The notes under the pieces were generated by a model that did not search any database, had not been told where the DNA came from, and saw nothing but the letters and a program-made list of their open reading frames with translations. From Roseomonas acroporae (lineage in GTDB: Bacteria; Pseudomonadota; Alphaproteobacteria; Acetobacterales; Acetobacteraceae), in the NCBI RefSeq assembly GCF_023223525.1, contig NZ_JALPRX010000049.1, forward strand, positions 1-36,674: a DNA stretch of 36,674 nucleotides, given 5' to 3'. The translations under genes and the position numbers were made by a program. Positions within the stretch are counted from its first letter, which is position 1. Each line of letters begins with the position of its first letter. Below, in pieces: positions 1 through 11,316 of this stretch.

Positions 1-431
1 ATGAAGGTGTCGGAGCCCGCGCCGCCGGTCAGCACGTCGTTGCCGATGCCGCCGTTGATCACCTGGTTGCCGTCGTTGCCCGCGATCAGGTTGTTCAGGG
101 CGTTGCCCTTCACGTAGGCGCTCCACGGCGAGAGCGCCATGTTCTCCACGTTCTCGGGCATGATGTTGAAGCGGGCGTAGGTGTAGACGGTGTCGATGCC
201 GCCGTTCGCCGCCTCGACCACCGTCTCGCCGCCGGTGACGTAGTAGGTGTCGTCGCCCGCGCCGCCGGTCAGCGTGGCGCCGCTGCCGGGGGTCCAGATC
301 TGGTCGTTGCCGCTGGTGCCGGTGACGGTGTTGCCGACGGCACTCGGCCAGCTCGTCGGATCTCCGCTGAGCGGCAGCGTCACGCCCTTGACGTTGACCC
401 TGTAGGTAAAGGTAGCGGCGAAGGTCGGCAT
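1..431 (-). CDS. RTX-type calcium-binding repeat protein, N-terminal part (runs off window)
   Basis: The minus-strand frame opens at an ATG (431-429) and stays open to base 1, giving 143 codons of a protein whose remainder lies outside the window. Glycine/aspartate-rich nonapeptide-type repeats are visible: GTSGNDQIW at about residue 38, LTGGAGDDTYYV, and near the edge INGGIGNDVLTGGAGSDTF. These are the GGxGxDxxx calcium-binding beta-roll units of hemolysin-type (RTX) proteins, normally exported by a type I secretion system through a C-terminal signal, which is not visible here. There is no N-terminal signal peptide, as expected for that route. No T1SS genes are present in the window. The specific activity (adhesin, protease, S-layer or other) cannot be told from this part. 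The ribosome site is weak (GGGA about 9 nt upstream). Family is confident; function is unknown. Confidence 0.85.
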   Translation of the reverse strand, partial: MPTFAATFTYRVNVKGVTLPLSGDPTSWPSAVGNTVTGTSGNDQIWTPGSGATLTGGAGDDTYYVTGGETVVEAANGGIDTVYTYARFNIMPENVENMALSPWSAYVKGNALNNLIAGNDGNQVINGGIGNDVLTGGAGSDTF

Positions 432-1175
432 GTCTGGTTGTCCCGAAGGATAAGGATTTCATCTTAAGGTTGTATACACGGAAAATTCTAGTGTCTCAGA
501 TGATAATTCCTTCTGATAAACAACTATTAATTGCATAGAATAGGCATAAGTATTCCTTTGGTTGTGCTAAAATCGTGGCTTAATAGAAAATTGTATGCGA
601 GCGGTCGGTCTGTCCCGGATGGCGCATGGGAGATGTTCATCGCCAAGGAATTCAATGGAAATTTTCTTTTCTAACGTTTTGTTGTTGCATTTCGGGACGG
701 AAAGCGCAGGAAATAATTCTTAAAATTGGCTTTATTGTCAGATCTTGTTCTGTCTTTCTGCGAATATTTCCATATTTTGCAAGCCATCCGAATTCCTTCA
801 ACGTATTCTGTTCTGTTCTGTAGGATAGAGCCAGTAATCTATAATTTTGCTAGTTGGGTTCTTCTTTCCACAACGGATGCGTGCTGATTGCATGCTCGGG
901 CATGGCGAGCTGGTCGCTGTTTATCCGGATTGAATGATTGCCTGCATGAATAATCAACCTTGGGTTGTGAATGCCCCCCCGCTCACTTTCCACTCATGTC
1001 TGCTCGCGACACCGGCAGATTGCCCGGTGCGGCGGCACCGGTCGTCATGAGTGCGCCAGCGAGAGCGGCCAGGGCGGAATTCACGCGTTGAACGGCTGCT
1101 GCCGATGTCGCAGCATCCGTCTCCGGAACGGTGGGTGTCCCCGCCGCACGACCTAATTGCTATCGGGAGCTGGGA
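432..1175. other. Long intergenic region with an AT-rich block (about 450-960)
   Basis: No convincing gene is present between the RTX gene and aapJ. Bases from about 450 to 960 are far more AT-rich than any other part of the window. A 65-codon open frame at 626-823 is rich in Phe, Cys, Ile and Ser, has no clear ribosome site and resembles no family I know, so I do not call it. From about 960 to 1175 composition returns to the local average, again with only short meaningless frames. The block presumably holds the promoters of both divergent genes. It may be a relic of acquired DNA, but no integrase, transposase or tRNA end is visible. Confidence 0.6.
471..499 (-). promoter_or_regulatory. Possible sigma70-type promoter for the RTX gene
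   Basis: Read on the minus strand, CTGAGA (499-494) and TATACA (476-471) are separated by 17 nt. Each matches 4 of 6 positions of the -35 and -10 consensus. The implied start is near 464, leaving a leader of about 33 nt before the ATG at 431. The local AT-richness makes chance matches likely, so this is only a candidate. Confidence 0.35.
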
Positions 1176-2321
1176 ATGCGTCTGCGGCCTGACCTGAAGT
1201 TGCTCGCGCCGAGGCGGCCGGAACGACACGTCCGTCCCCGCAGGGTGGGCGCCGTGCTGACCTCGGCCATCGGCGGCGCGACGCTGGGCTGCCTGGCGCT
1301 GGCCGCGGCGATCCTCCCCGGCACGCTCGTCACGGCGGGGCCGGCATGGGCACAGGCACCGGCCTCGGGCTCGTCGCCGACCATCGACGCGATCCGCGCG
1401 CGCGGGCAGCTCATCTGCGGCGTCAACAGCGGCCTCGCCGGATTCTCCGCCCCCGACGCGCAGGGGCGCTGGACCGGTTTCGACGTGGATTTCTGCCGCG
1501 CCATCGCCGCCGCCATCTTCGGCGACGCCAGCAAGGTCCGCTACGTGCCGCTGACCGCGCAGAGCCGCTTCACCGCCCTGCAGTCGGGCGAGGTGGACAT
1601 CCTCTCTCGCAACACCACCTGGACCCTCTCGCGCGACACCAGCCTCGGCCTCGACTTCGGCGCCATCACCTTCTTCGACGGCCAGGGCTTCATGGTGAAG
1701 AAGAGCGCGGGCGTGAATTCCGCGCGCGAGCTCGGCGGCGCCACCATCTGCGTGCAGCCGGGCACCACCACCGAGCAGAACCTCACCGACTGGGCGCGCG
1801 CCAGCAACATCCAGTTCACCCCCGTGGTGATCGAGCGGCTGGAGGAGCTGGTCGGCGCCTTCATCGCCGGCCGCTGCGACGCCTACACCACGGACAGCTC
1901 CGGCCTCGCCGCGACGCGCTCCGCCCAGTCCAATCCGAACGACTACGTGATCCTGCCCGAACTGATCTCGAAGGAGCCGCTGGCGCCCGCCGTCCGCCAG
2001 GGCGATGCCCGCTTCGCCGACCTCGTGCGCTGGACCCACTTCGCCATGCTCACCGCCGAGGAGTTCGGCATCACCAGCCAGAACGTGACCCAGATGCTGA
2101 ACGACCCCCGCCCGGACGTGCAGCGCCTGCTCGGCAAGAACGGCGACCTCGGCAAGATGCTGGGCGTGGACAATGCCTGGGTGGTGAAGATCGTCCAGCA
2201 GGTCGGCAATTACGGCGAGGTGTTCCAGCGCAACCTCGCCCCCCTCGGCCTGCGCCGCGAGGGCAATCCGAACGCGCTCTGGACCAAGGGCGGACTGCAA
2301 TACGCGCCGCCGCTGCGCTAG
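1176..2321 (+). CDS. aapJ: Amino-acid ABC transporter substrate-binding protein (AapJ-like)
   Basis: This is the periplasmic receptor of a polar amino-acid importer; the AapJ family binds a broad range of L-amino acids. The protein is 381 residues from the ATG at 1176, chosen because GGGAGC sits 5 nt upstream; an in-frame ATG at 1131 lacks a ribosome site. A long Arg-rich n-region (about residues 1-24), a hydrophobic stretch and an AWA-Q cleavage site near residue 59 make a Sec signal peptide. The mature part starts with the family signature (TIDAIRARGQLICGV, GFSAPDAQGRWTGFDVDFC) and continues as a family-3 solute-binding fold. It heads the aapJQMP cluster, with a 202-nt gap before aapQ that carries strong hairpins. 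Family assignment is secure; the exact ligand is inferred from family and permease partners. Confidence 0.93.
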   Translation: MRLRPDLKLLAPRRPERHVRPRRVGAVLTSAIGGATLGCLALAAAILPGTLVTAGPAWAQAPASGSSPTIDAIRARGQLICGVNSGLAGFSAPDAQGRWTGFDVDFCRAIAAAIFGDASKVRYVPLTAQSRFTALQSGEVDILSRNTTWTLSRDTSLGLDFGAITFFDGQGFMVKKSAGVNSARELGGATICVQPGTTTEQNLTDWARASNIQFTPVVIERLEELVGAFIAGRCDAYTTDSSGLAATRSAQSNPNDYVILPELISKEPLAPAVRQGDARFADLVRWTHFAMLTAEEFGITSQNVTQMLNDPRPDVQRLLGKNGDLGKMLGVDNAWVVKIVQQVGNYGEVFQRNLAPLGLRREGNPNALWTKGGLQYAPPLR

Positions 2322-2337
2322 CCGCCGCCGGCTAGGC

Positions 2338-2363
2338 GCCGGGCCACGCGCGTGTGGCCCGGC
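2338..2363 (+). terminator. Hairpin between aapJ and aapQ (mRNA stabiliser or partial terminator)
   Basis: A perfect 10-bp stem (2338-2347 with 2354-2363, loop GCGCGT) starts 17 nt after the aapJ stop codon. A smaller 6-bp palindrome (CTAGCC/GGCTAG) overlaps the stop itself. There is no T-run. Such hairpins after binding-protein genes commonly protect the upstream mRNA or terminate part of the transcripts, so the receptor is made in excess over the permease. Confidence 0.55.
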
Positions 2364-2523
2364 CGGCACCCGGCCCCGGCGCCGCGAAACGTCCGCTGGC
2401 GGACGATCGCCTCCGTCCCGCGCCCCGCGCGGTGTCCCCGGCGCGGAACCGGGGTCTTTCTGAAGCCATTACGTCGGTGCGGGGCGCATGCTGCCGGCGC
2501 CGCCGATCAGAGGAGGCAGATGG

Positions 2524-3732
2524 ATGTCAGGAGCCACCGCCGATCCGCGCCTCGCCGCCGCGCGGGCCGTGCCGAAGAAGCGCATGCGGCTGTCCTGGTC
2601 GGACCCCGCGCTGCGCGGCATCGTCTGGCAGGTCGTCATCGTCGCGCTGGTCGTGCTCGGCATCTGGTGGCTGGTCAGCAACACCCGCCACAACCTGGAG
2701 GTGCGCCGCATCGCCACCGGCTTCGGCTTCCTGTGGCGCGAGGCCGGGCTGCCGATCGGCGAGCACCTGATCGACTACTCGCCCACCGACACCTACTTCC
2801 GCGCCCTTCTCGTCGGCGTGCTGAACACGCTGCGCGTCGCCATCGTCGGCATCGTGCTGGCGACCATCCTCGGCACGCTGATCGGCGTCGCGCGGCTGTC
2901 GAAGAACTGGCTGCTGGCGAAGCTCTCGGCCGTCTACGTCGAGGTTCTGCGCGACCTGCCGCTGCTGCTGCAGCTCCTGTTCTGGTACGCCATGCTGCAG
3001 GGGCTGCCGGGGCCGCGCCAGGCGCTGCATCCGGCGGAGGGGGTCTATCTTTCCAACCGCGGCCTGAAGCTGCCGGGGCTGGTGTGGGAGCCCGCGCATG
3101 GCTGGGCGTTGGCCGCCTTCCTGATCGGCCTCGTCGCCACCTACTTCTACCGCCGCAGCGCGCTGGCGAAGCAGATGGCCGACGGCCGGCCCCGCCCGGT
3201 CTGGCCGGCGGCGCTCGGCTTCCTGGTGGTCCTGCCCGTCGCCGTCTGGGCGGCGCTCGGCGCGCCCTGGACGGTGGACTGGCCGGCGCTGCGCGGCTTC
3301 AACATCCAGGGCGGCCTCACCCTCTCGCCCGAGTACTTCGCGCTGCTGCTCGGCCTCGTGCTCTACACGGCCGCCTTCATCGCCGAGATCGTGCGTTCCG
3401 GCATCATGGCGGTGCAGCTCGGCCAGTGGGAGGCGGCGCAGGCGCTGGGGCTGCGGCCCGGCCAGGTGCTGCGGCGGATCGTGCTGCCGCAGGCGCTGCG
3501 CGTCATCATCCCGCCGATGACCAGCCAGTACCTGAACCTGACCAAGAACTCCTCGCTGGCCGTCGCGATCGGCTACCAGGACATCGTCTCGATCGCCAAC
3601 ACCACGCTGAACCAGACCGGGCAGGCGATCGAGGGCGTCGCCATCATCATGGGCGTCTATCTCACCATCAGCCTGTCGATCAGCCTGTTCATGAACTGGT
3701 ACAACAAGCGTATCGCGCTGGTGGAGCGGTGA
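2524..3732 (+). CDS. aapQ: General L-amino acid ABC transporter permease AapQ
   Basis: One of two membrane subunits of the aap importer, 402 residues. The start at 2524 is preceded by a clear AGGAGG (2511-2516) 7 nt upstream; an upstream in-frame ATG at 2488 lacks one. The N-terminal segment carries one membrane helix (about VWQVVIVALVVLGIWWLV), followed by the long periplasmic-facing stretch typical of AapQ. The BPD_transp_1 domain follows, with TMs around 'TLRVAIVGIVLATILGTLIG' and several after residue 240. The cytoplasmic EAA loop that contacts the ATPase is visible as EAAQALGLRPGQV with RRIVLPQALRVIIPP after it. The length exceeds simple HisQ-type permeases and fits the AapQ subfamily. 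The aapM ATG begins 4 nt after its stop, so the two are co-translated. Confidence 0.93.
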   Translation: MSGATADPRLAAARAVPKKRMRLSWSDPALRGIVWQVVIVALVVLGIWWLVSNTRHNLEVRRIATGFGFLWREAGLPIGEHLIDYSPTDTYFRALLVGVLNTLRVAIVGIVLATILGTLIGVARLSKNWLLAKLSAVYVEVLRDLPLLLQLLFWYAMLQGLPGPRQALHPAEGVYLSNRGLKLPGLVWEPAHGWALAAFLIGLVATYFYRRSALAKQMADGRPRPVWPAALGFLVVLPVAVWAALGAPWTVDWPALRGFNIQGGLTLSPEYFALLLGLVLYTAAFIAEIVRSGIMAVQLGQWEAAQALGLRPGQVLRRIVLPQALRVIIPPMTSQYLNLTKNSSLAVAIGYQDIVSIANTTLNQTGQAIEGVAIIMGVYLTISLSISLFMNWYNKRIALVER

Positions 3733-3736
3733 GGCC

Positions 3737-4921
3737 ATGAGCGACATGACGGAGCGCGTCGTCCTCGGCACCGCGGCGGGCCACTCGCCCGAGGCGGTGC
3801 CGGGCGGGGTGGAGCAGGGCGCGCCGCCGCGCCGGGCGCCGGTCACCTCGACGGGGCTGATCGGCTGGCTGCGCGCCAACCTGTTCTCCTCCTGGCTGAA
3901 CACGGCGCTGACTCTGGCGCTGGCCTACCTGATCGTCCGCGGGCTGATCGGCTCCGTCAGCTGGGCCTTCGTCAACGCCGTCTGGTCGGTGCCGGTGACG
4001 GAGGCCGGCGCGCAGACCCAGGCCTGCCGCGCCCTGAACGGCACCGGCGCCTGCTGGGCGGTGATCACGGAGAAGCACCGCTTCATCCTGTTCGGCACCT
4101 ACCCCTACGAGGAGCACTGGCGCCCGGCCCTGTGCATCCTGCTCTTCATCGGCCTCTACGTCGTCTCCGCCATGCGCCGCTTCTGGCGCAAGGAGCTGGT
4201 GCTGGTCTGGGCGGTGACGCTGGTCGCGATCGGCGTGCTGATGTGGGGCGGCATCCTCGGCCTCTCCTACGTGCCGCAGGAGCGCTGGGGCGGCCTCGTC
4301 ATCACGCTGATCCTGGCCACCTTCGGCCTCGCCTTCGCCTTCCCGCTGGCCGTGCTGGTGGCGCTCGGGCGGCGCTCCGAGCTGCCGGCGATCAAGGTGC
4401 TCTGCGTGCTCTACGTGGAGCTGATCCGCGGCGTGCCGCTGATCTCGCTGCTGTTCATGGCGAGCGTGATGTTCCCCCTGTTCCTGCCGGACGGGGTGAA
4501 CGTGGACAAGCTGCTGCGTGCCCAGGTCGCCATCATCCTCTTCGCCGGCGCCTACCTCGCCGAGGTGGTGCGCGGCGGGCTGCAGGCGCTCTCGAAGGGC
4601 CAGTACGAGGCGGCCGACGCGCTCGGTCTCTCCTACTGGCAGAAGACCGGCTTCATCATCCTCCCCCAGGCGCTGCGCCTCGTCATCCCGCCGCTGGTCA
4701 ACACCTTCATCGGCTTCTTCAAGGACACCAGCCTCGTCCTCATCATCGGCATCTTCGACCTGCTCACCGCGGGCAAGACGGCGATCGTGGAGCCGGCCTG
4801 GCAGGGCTTCGGCATCGAGGTCTACATCTTCTGCGGCCTGATCTACTTCCTGTTCTGCTTCGCCATGTCCAAGTACAGCCAGAACCTGGAGGCGGAGCTG
4901 AACCGCCACCGCCGCCGATGA
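3737..4921 (+). CDS. aapM: General L-amino acid ABC transporter permease AapM
   Basis: Second membrane subunit of the importer, 394 residues, pairing with AapQ. It starts at 3737 just after the aapQ stop, with GTGAGG as ribosome site inside the end of aapQ; a second ATG three codons on is possible. An N-terminal helix ([14 protein letters not shown]) precedes an extended loop, then two further helices and the BPD_transp_1 domain. The EAA loop reads [15 protein letters not shown] followed by [14 protein letters not shown]. The closing segment [16 protein letters not shown] is typical of polar amino-acid permeases. The order J-Q-M-P is the same as in the classical rhizobial aap operon, which supports the subunit assignment. 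Confidence 0.93.
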   Translation: MSDMTERVVLGTAAGHSPEAVPGGVEQGAPPRRAPVTSTGLIGWLRANLFSSWLNTALTLALAYLIVRGLIGSVSWAFVNAVWSVPVTEAGAQTQACRALNGTGACWAVITEKHRFILFGTYPYEEHWRPALCILLFIGLYVVSAMRRFWRKELVLVWAVTLVAIGVLMWGGILGLSYVPQERWGGLVITLILATFGLAFAFPLAVLVALGRRSELPAIKVLCVLYVELIRGVPLISLLFMASVMFPLFLPDGVNVDKLLRAQVAIILFAGAYLAEVVRGGLQALSKGQYEAADALGLSYWQKTGFIILPQALRLVIPPLVNTFIGFFKDTSLVLIIGIFDLLTAGKTAIVEPAWQGFGIEVYIFCGLIYFLFCFAMSKYSQNLEAELNRHRRR

Positions 4922-5006
4922 GGGAGGCGACGGTGGCGAGCGCCCGGCAGGCTGTCGCGGCACGGCCTGCTGCCATCCCGCAACACGCGATCCGGTGGAG
5001 AACCGC

Positions 5007-5801
<795 letters not shown>

Positions 5802-5856
5802 GTCCGGCCGTCACCGCGCGGGCAGGGGGAGCGTCGCGGGGCGGATAGCCCCGGCT

Positions 5857-5874
5857 GGGCGGCCCGGGCCGCCC
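5857..5874 (+). terminator. GC palindrome after aapP, candidate terminator
   Basis: An 18-bp perfect palindrome (GGGCGGCCC/GGGCCGCCC) lies 55 nt past the aapP stop and 59 nt before kup. It is followed only by TT, so intrinsic termination would be weak. Confidence 0.35.
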
Positions 5875-5933
5875 TTGCATCGGATCGGAAGCCGCCCTTA
5901 TCTCGGCGCGCACTACCCCCTGGAGCGCCCCGC

Positions 5934-7943
5934 GTGACCTCCCAAGAAGCGACGCCATCCCAGGACCCGGCCGCGGCCGGCCCGCCGCGGATCGCCCGGC
6001 AGGGGGGCGATCATCCGGAGGCCGCCCCGCCCGAGCCGCCGGCCGCCCCCGCATCCGAACCGGCGGCCGCCGAGGAGCCGCAGGGCGGGGGCGGCCACCA
6101 TCCCGGCGGCTACGCCCTTCTGCTCGGCGTGCTCGGCGTGGTGTACGGCGACATCGGCACCAGCCCGCTCTACGCCTTCCGCACCGCCCTGCTGCACTTC
6201 TCGGCGGACGGGGTCGAGCGCTGGGAGGTGCTCGGCGTCCTCTCGCTGATCCTCTGGTCGCTCATCCTGGTCGTCACCGTGAAGTACGTGCTGCTCGTCA
6301 CCCGCGCCGACAACCGCGGGGAGGGCGGGATCCTCTCGCTGATGGCGCTGGCGCAGCGCTCGCTGCGCGATCCACGCCGGCGCTGGTTCGTCACCGTGCT
6401 CGGCATGGCGGGCGCCTGCCTGTTCTTCGGCGACGGCGTCATCACCCCCGCCATCTCCGTGCTCTCGGCGGTGGAGGGGCTCAAGGTCATCTCGCCCGTC
6501 TTCGAGGGCTCGGTGGTGCCGATCTCGCTCGGCGCCATCATCGCCCTGTTCGTCGTGCAGTACCGCGGCACGGGCAGCGTCGGCGCGGTGTTCGGCCCGG
6601 TGATGACGCTGTGGTTCGCCCTGCTCGGCCTCCTCGGCCTGGTCGAGGTGATCCGCGAGCCGGGCGTGCTGGTCGCCCTCTCGCCCACCTACGCCATCAC
6701 CTTCTGCGCCCACTACCAGCTCGCCGCCTTCATCGCCCTGGGCTCGGTGGTGCTGGCGGTGACGGGGGCGGAGGCGCTCTACGCCGACATGGGCCATTTC
6801 GGCCGCCGGCCCATCGTGCGGATGTGGAACTGGTTCGTGCTGCCCTCGCTGGCGCTGAACTACCTCGGCCAGGGCGCGATGATGGTCGCCGACCCGTCCA
6901 CGCTGGAGAACCCGTTCTTCCTCCTGGCCCCGCCCTGGCTTCGCCTGCCGCTGGTGATCCTGGCGACGGCCGCCACCATCATCGCCAGCCAGGCGATGAT
7001 CACCGGCGCCTTCTCGATCGGCCGGCAATGCGTGCAGCTCGGCTTCCTGCCGCGCCTGATCGTGCACCACACCTCGGAGACGGCGGAGGGGCAGATCTAC
7101 ATGCCCCAGATCAACGCCGCCCTGCTCGCGGGCGTCGTGGTGCTGGTGCTCGCCTTCAAGACCTCGGACAGCCTGGCGGCCGCCTACGGCCTCGCCGTCA
7201 CCGGCACCTTCATCTGCACCACCCTGCTGGCGATGGTGGCGTTCCGCCGCCTCTACGGCTGGTCGCTGCCGCTGGTGCTCGGCGTGTTCAGCCCGCTCTT
7301 CGTGATGGACCTCTGCTTCTTCGTCTCCAACGTGCTGAAGGTGCCGGAGGGCGGCTGGATCCCGCTGCTGCTCGGCACCGGGCTGTTCCTGCTGATGAGC
7401 ACCTGGCAGCGCGGGCGGGAACTGCTCTTCGCCCGCTTCCGGCAGGACAGCCTGCCGCTGAAGTCCTTCCTGGCCCGCCTGCCGCAGAGCCGCACCATCC
7501 GCGTCCCCGGCATCGCCGTGTTCATGACCGGCCAGCCCGACTACGTGCCCGGCGCGCTGCTGCACAACCTCAAGCACAACAAGGTGCTGCACGAGCGCGT
7601 CATCTTCGTCACCGTCACCAACGAGGACGTGCCGCAGGTGCGCCGCCGCTACGAGATGTCGGAGCTGGCGCCGAACATCCACCGTGTCCGCCTGCGCTAC
7701 GGCTTCCAGGAGAGCCCCAACATCCCGCGCGACCTGGAGGCGGTGGCGGGGCTGGACTTCGACCCGATGCAGGTGAGCTACTTCCTCGGCCGCGAGACGC
7801 TGGTGCAGGCCGTGGTGCCCAAGATGTCGCACTGGCGGCAATGGCTGTTCGGCCTGCTCTCGCGCAACGCCGTCTCGGCCACCGAATTCTTCCGCATCCC
7901 CTCGGACCGGGTGGTGGAACTCGGCGTGCGCGTCGCGATCTGA
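5934..7943 (+). CDS. kup: Kup-family potassium transporter
   Basis: Inner-membrane K+ uptake protein (K+:H+ symport in characterised relatives), 669 residues. It is read from a GTG at 5934 with GGAG 8 nt upstream. The hallmark N-terminal motif [15 protein letters not shown] is at residues 68-82. About twelve membrane helices follow, with further conserved stretches such as [18 protein letters not shown] and YADMGHFGR. The C-terminal third is the soluble Kup domain (ending [18 protein letters not shown]). The first ~57 residues are a Pro/Ala/Glu-rich extension not found in the E. coli protein, probably disordered. It stands alone, without regulators nearby. Confidence 0.96.
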   Translation: MTSQEATPSQDPAAAGPPRIARQGGDHPEAAPPEPPAAPASEPAAAEEPQGGGGHHPGGYALLLGVLGVVYGDIGTSPLYAFRTALLHFSADGVERWEVLGVLSLILWSLILVVTVKYVLLVTRADNRGEGGILSLMALAQRSLRDPRRRWFVTVLGMAGACLFFGDGVITPAISVLSAVEGLKVISPVFEGSVVPISLGAIIALFVVQYRGTGSVGAVFGPVMTLWFALLGLLGLVEVIREPGVLVALSPTYAITFCAHYQLAAFIALGSVVLAVTGAEALYADMGHFGRRPIVRMWNWFVLPSLALNYLGQGAMMVADPSTLENPFFLLAPPWLRLPLVILATAATIIASQAMITGAFSIGRQCVQLGFLPRLIVHHTSETAEGQIYMPQINAALLAGVVVLVLAFKTSDSLAAAYGLAVTGTFICTTLLAMVAFRRLYGWSLPLVLGVFSPLFVMDLCFFVSNVLKVPEGGWIPLLLGTGLFLLMSTWQRGRELLFARFRQDSLPLKSFLARLPQSRTIRVPGIAVFMTGQPDYVPGALLHNLKHNKVLHERVIFVTVTNEDVPQVRRRYEMSELAPNIHRVRLRYGFQESPNIPRDLEAVAGLDFDPMQVSYFLGRETLVQAVVPKMSHWRQWLFGLLSRNAVSATEFFRIPSDRVVELGVRVAI

Positions 7944-8049
7944 GGGGAGGCGATCCGGGGCGGGGCGATCGGTGCCGTGGCGCACCGAACCCGGCAGGGA
8001 GGCATGGCGTTCCGATGTTGCGGATCAAGGATGGGAGGCGGCCCAGGCG

Positions 8050-8415
8050 ATGGCCACGGTGACGCTGGTGATGGCCTGGGGGCCTGGCCTGCCGGAGGGA
8101 AGCCCCGGCCACCGCTACGAGATGAGCGTGACGCTCGACCCGCAGGGACATATCGACCCGGCCGCCTGGCAAGCCGACCCCAACCCGTGGCCCGCGCGCC
8201 GCATCTGGCCCGCCGAGCCCGAGCGGCACGGCGACGTGCAGTACGACCCGGAATACGGCTGGTCGCTGCGCTTCTTCGGCGGTGCCGCGCAGGCGCCGGA
8301 CGTGCCGTTGCAGGACGTGCTGCAACCCTCCGGCCCGATGCGGCCGGGCGAGTATGTCGGGATACGCGAGGCCGATGGCGAGGATTACGGCTATCGGATC
8401 GTCAGCGTGACATGA
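8050..8415 (+). CDS. Hypothetical protein, 121 aa
   Basis: Small soluble, acidic protein beginning MATVTLVMAWGPGLP; no signal peptide or membrane helix. I do not recognise the family. The start at 8050 is chosen because GGGAGG lies 10 nt upstream and the coherent sequence begins there; an upstream in-frame ATG at 7972 is possible. The composition (Trp, Pro, Glu, Asp and Tyr distributed as in folded proteins, for example QYDPEYGWSLRFFGG) favours a true gene. It begins 106 nt after kup in the same direction and may be read through from it, but nothing in the sequence ties it to potassium transport. Confidence 0.6.
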   Translation: MATVTLVMAWGPGLPEGSPGHRYEMSVTLDPQGHIDPAAWQADPNPWPARRIWPAEPERHGDVQYDPEYGWSLRFFGGAAQAPDVPLQDVLQPSGPMRPGEYVGIREADGEDYGYRIVSVT

Positions 8416-8635
8416 GGCGGGGCGCCGTGACGGCGCCGTGGGTTCCGGCCTCGGGCCTTCGGCGGCGGGCCGCGCCAGGCCGGGCGCCGCGTTCCGGCGC
8501 CTCCGATCCCGTCGGGCGGACCGCCCGCTCTTGTCTGGAAGCCGTCAGGTCCGGTTGAGCCGGCGCGAGCTGCTCCGGCACGCGAGGGCGCCGGGCGTGG
8601 GATGGCCGTATCGGGGCTCCCGGGGGTGCCCGGAA

Positions 8636-8661
8636 GCCGGCCAGCGCGAAGGCTGGCCGGC
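8636..8661 (-). terminator. Hairpin terminator candidate after the cold-shock gene
   Basis: A perfect 10-bp stem (8636-8645 with 8652-8661, loop GCGAAG) lies 13 nt downstream of the minus-strand csp stop. On that strand it is followed by only TT, so termination may be partial. The rest of 8416-8635 shows no gene. Confidence 0.5.
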
Positions 8662-8674
8662 CAGTCGCGTCAGG

Positions 8675-8878
8675 TCAGAGCGCGCGGAGGTTGGTGGCGG
8701 CCGCCTTGCCGCGCTCCATCGCAACGTCGTAGCTGACCTTCTGGCCATCGTTCAGGCCCGGCAGGCCGGCCTTCTGGACCGCGGTGATGTGGACGAACAC
8801 GTCCTTGCCGCCGTCCTGCGGCACGATGAAGCCGAAACCCTTGGTCGCATTGAACCACTTAACGGTGCCGATCGCCAT
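8675..8878 (-). CDS. cspA: CspA-family cold-shock protein
   Basis: A 67-residue single cold-shock domain, the usual size for the family. It binds single-stranded RNA and DNA and acts as an RNA chaperone. The nucleic-acid-binding motifs are intact: RNP1 KGFGFI (13-18) and RNP2 VFVHI (27-31), after the typical start MAIGTVKWFN. A purine-rich AGAAGGA lies just upstream of the start. It reads in the same direction as groESL but is separated from groEL by 282 nt and a hairpin, so it is probably its own transcript. Whether it responds to cold, to growth phase or is constitutive cannot be told; alphaproteobacteria usually carry several paralogues. Confidence 0.95.
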   Translation of the reverse strand: MAIGTVKWFNATKGFGFIVPQDGGKDVFVHITAVQKAGLPGLNDGQKVSYDVAMERGKAAATNLRAL

Positions 8879-9078
8879 ACGACCCGCATTCCTTCTCTCT
8901 TATGGCGGGCGGAGATCGCCCGCGCCGGGCAACCGGATCCTGGGACGGCTTGAAGGCACCCGGGAATCCGGAGGCACGGCAAGGCGAGCGCAAGGCGGTC
9001 TGGGCCAACTATGGCGCAGAAGCCGGGGCGGAAGTCAACGACGGCAATGCGCCGCACGGCCGGGTCCCGCCGCACGCG

Positions 9079-9105
9079 AAAGGGGCGGCCCTTGCGGGCC
9101 GCCCC
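9079..9105 (-). terminator. Intrinsic terminator of groESL
   Basis: A 10-bp GC stem (9082-9091 with 9096-9105, loop TTGC) is followed on the minus strand by TTTC (9081-9078). It is 55 nt downstream of the groEL stop. It is a reasonable intrinsic terminator, though with a short U-run. Confidence 0.6.
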
Positions 9106-9160
9106 CCGGCGGATATCGGATGCCGGTACGGGGCGGGGAAGGACCCCGCCCCTGCCGGGA

Positions 9161-10831
<1,671 letters not shown>

Positions 10832-10857
10832 TCAGCGACGGGCTCGGATCGGGCGCC

Positions 10858-11154
10858 TCAGGCGGCCTTGTCGACGATGCCCATGATGTCGGATTCCTTC
10901 ATGATCAGCAGCTCCTCGCCGCCGATCTTGACCTCGGTGCCCGACCACTTGCCGAACAGCACGCGGTCGCCCGCCTTCACGTCGAGCGCGACCAGCTGGC
11001 CCTGCTCGTTGCGCGCGCCGGGGCCGACGGAGACGATCTCGCCTTCCTGCGGCTTCTCCTTGGCGGTGTCGGGGATGATGATGCCGCCGGCGCTCTTCTC
11101 TTCCGCGGTGATGCGGCGGACGACCACGCGGTCATGCAGGGGACGGAAACCCAT
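10858..11154 (-). CDS. groS: Co-chaperonin GroES (10 kDa)
   Basis: 98-residue co-chaperonin that caps GroEL. The start at 11154 ([14 protein letters not shown]) has AGGAG about 7 nt upstream and matches the family N-terminus; the frame runs open to 11265 but that part is leader. The mobile-loop region [16 protein letters not shown] and the closing [13 protein letters not shown] are present. It is the first gene of the groESL operon; the leader upstream carries one CIRCE, a sigma-type promoter and a second CIRCE. Confidence 0.98.
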   Translation of the reverse strand: MGFRPLHDRVVVRRITAEEKSAGGIIIPDTAKEKPQEGEIVSVGPGARNEQGQLVALDVKAGDRVLFGKWSGTEVKIGGEELLIMKESDIMGIVDKAA

Positions 11155-11252
11155 GAGGCGCTCCTGACACGTTTCTCGGTTCCGGCGCCACCTGGTGGCG
11201 ACGCCTGCGATCCCGCTCCGGCCGGCGCGCAACGGGCCGCGCGGCGACCCTG

Positions 11253-11279
11253 TTAGCACTCCCACCGGAGGAGTGCCAG
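11253..11279 (-). promoter_or_regulatory. CIRCE operator, proximal copy (HrcA site)
   Basis: TTAGCACTC (11253-11261), a 9-nt spacer, then GAGTGCCAG (11271-11279). The consensus is TTAGCACTC-N9-GAGTGCTAA; the left arm is perfect and the right arm matches 7 of 9. It lies immediately downstream of the predicted groES -10, overlapping the expected transcription start, the classical position for HrcA repression. No hrcA gene is in the window. Confidence 0.92.
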
Positions 11280-11280
11280 C

Positions 11281-11310
11281 GATCTAGGGGTTGCTCGCGC
11301 CGACGTCAAG
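11281..11310 (-). promoter_or_regulatory. groESL promoter, sigma70/sigma32-like
   Basis: On the minus strand TTGACG (11309-11304), 17 nt, then TAGATC (11286-11281) gives a housekeeping-type promoter. The same bases also read CTTGACG-N13-CCCCTAGAT, close to the heat-shock sigma pattern CTTGAAA-N11-16-CCCCATNT known from E. coli. Dual use by RpoD and RpoH is therefore plausible. It sits directly upstream of the proximal CIRCE. Confidence 0.65.
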
Positions 11311-11316
11311 CGTTCG

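Noticed and set aside
626..823. 65-codon open frame in the AT-rich region
   Set aside because: No ribosome site, composition dominated by Phe/Cys/Ser/Ile, and no family resemblance; AT-rich DNA between divergent genes explains it better.
954..2369. Long minus-strand open frame opposite aapJ
   Set aside because: Antisense shadow of the aapJ coding frame caused by high GC; the translation is His/Arg/Ala/Gly-rich and unlike any protein, whereas aapJ is a clear family member.
5913..7985. 690-codon open frame antisense to kup
   Set aside because: Same GC artefact: long runs of His, Gln, Arg, Glu and Gly, no start context; kup on the other strand is unmistakable.
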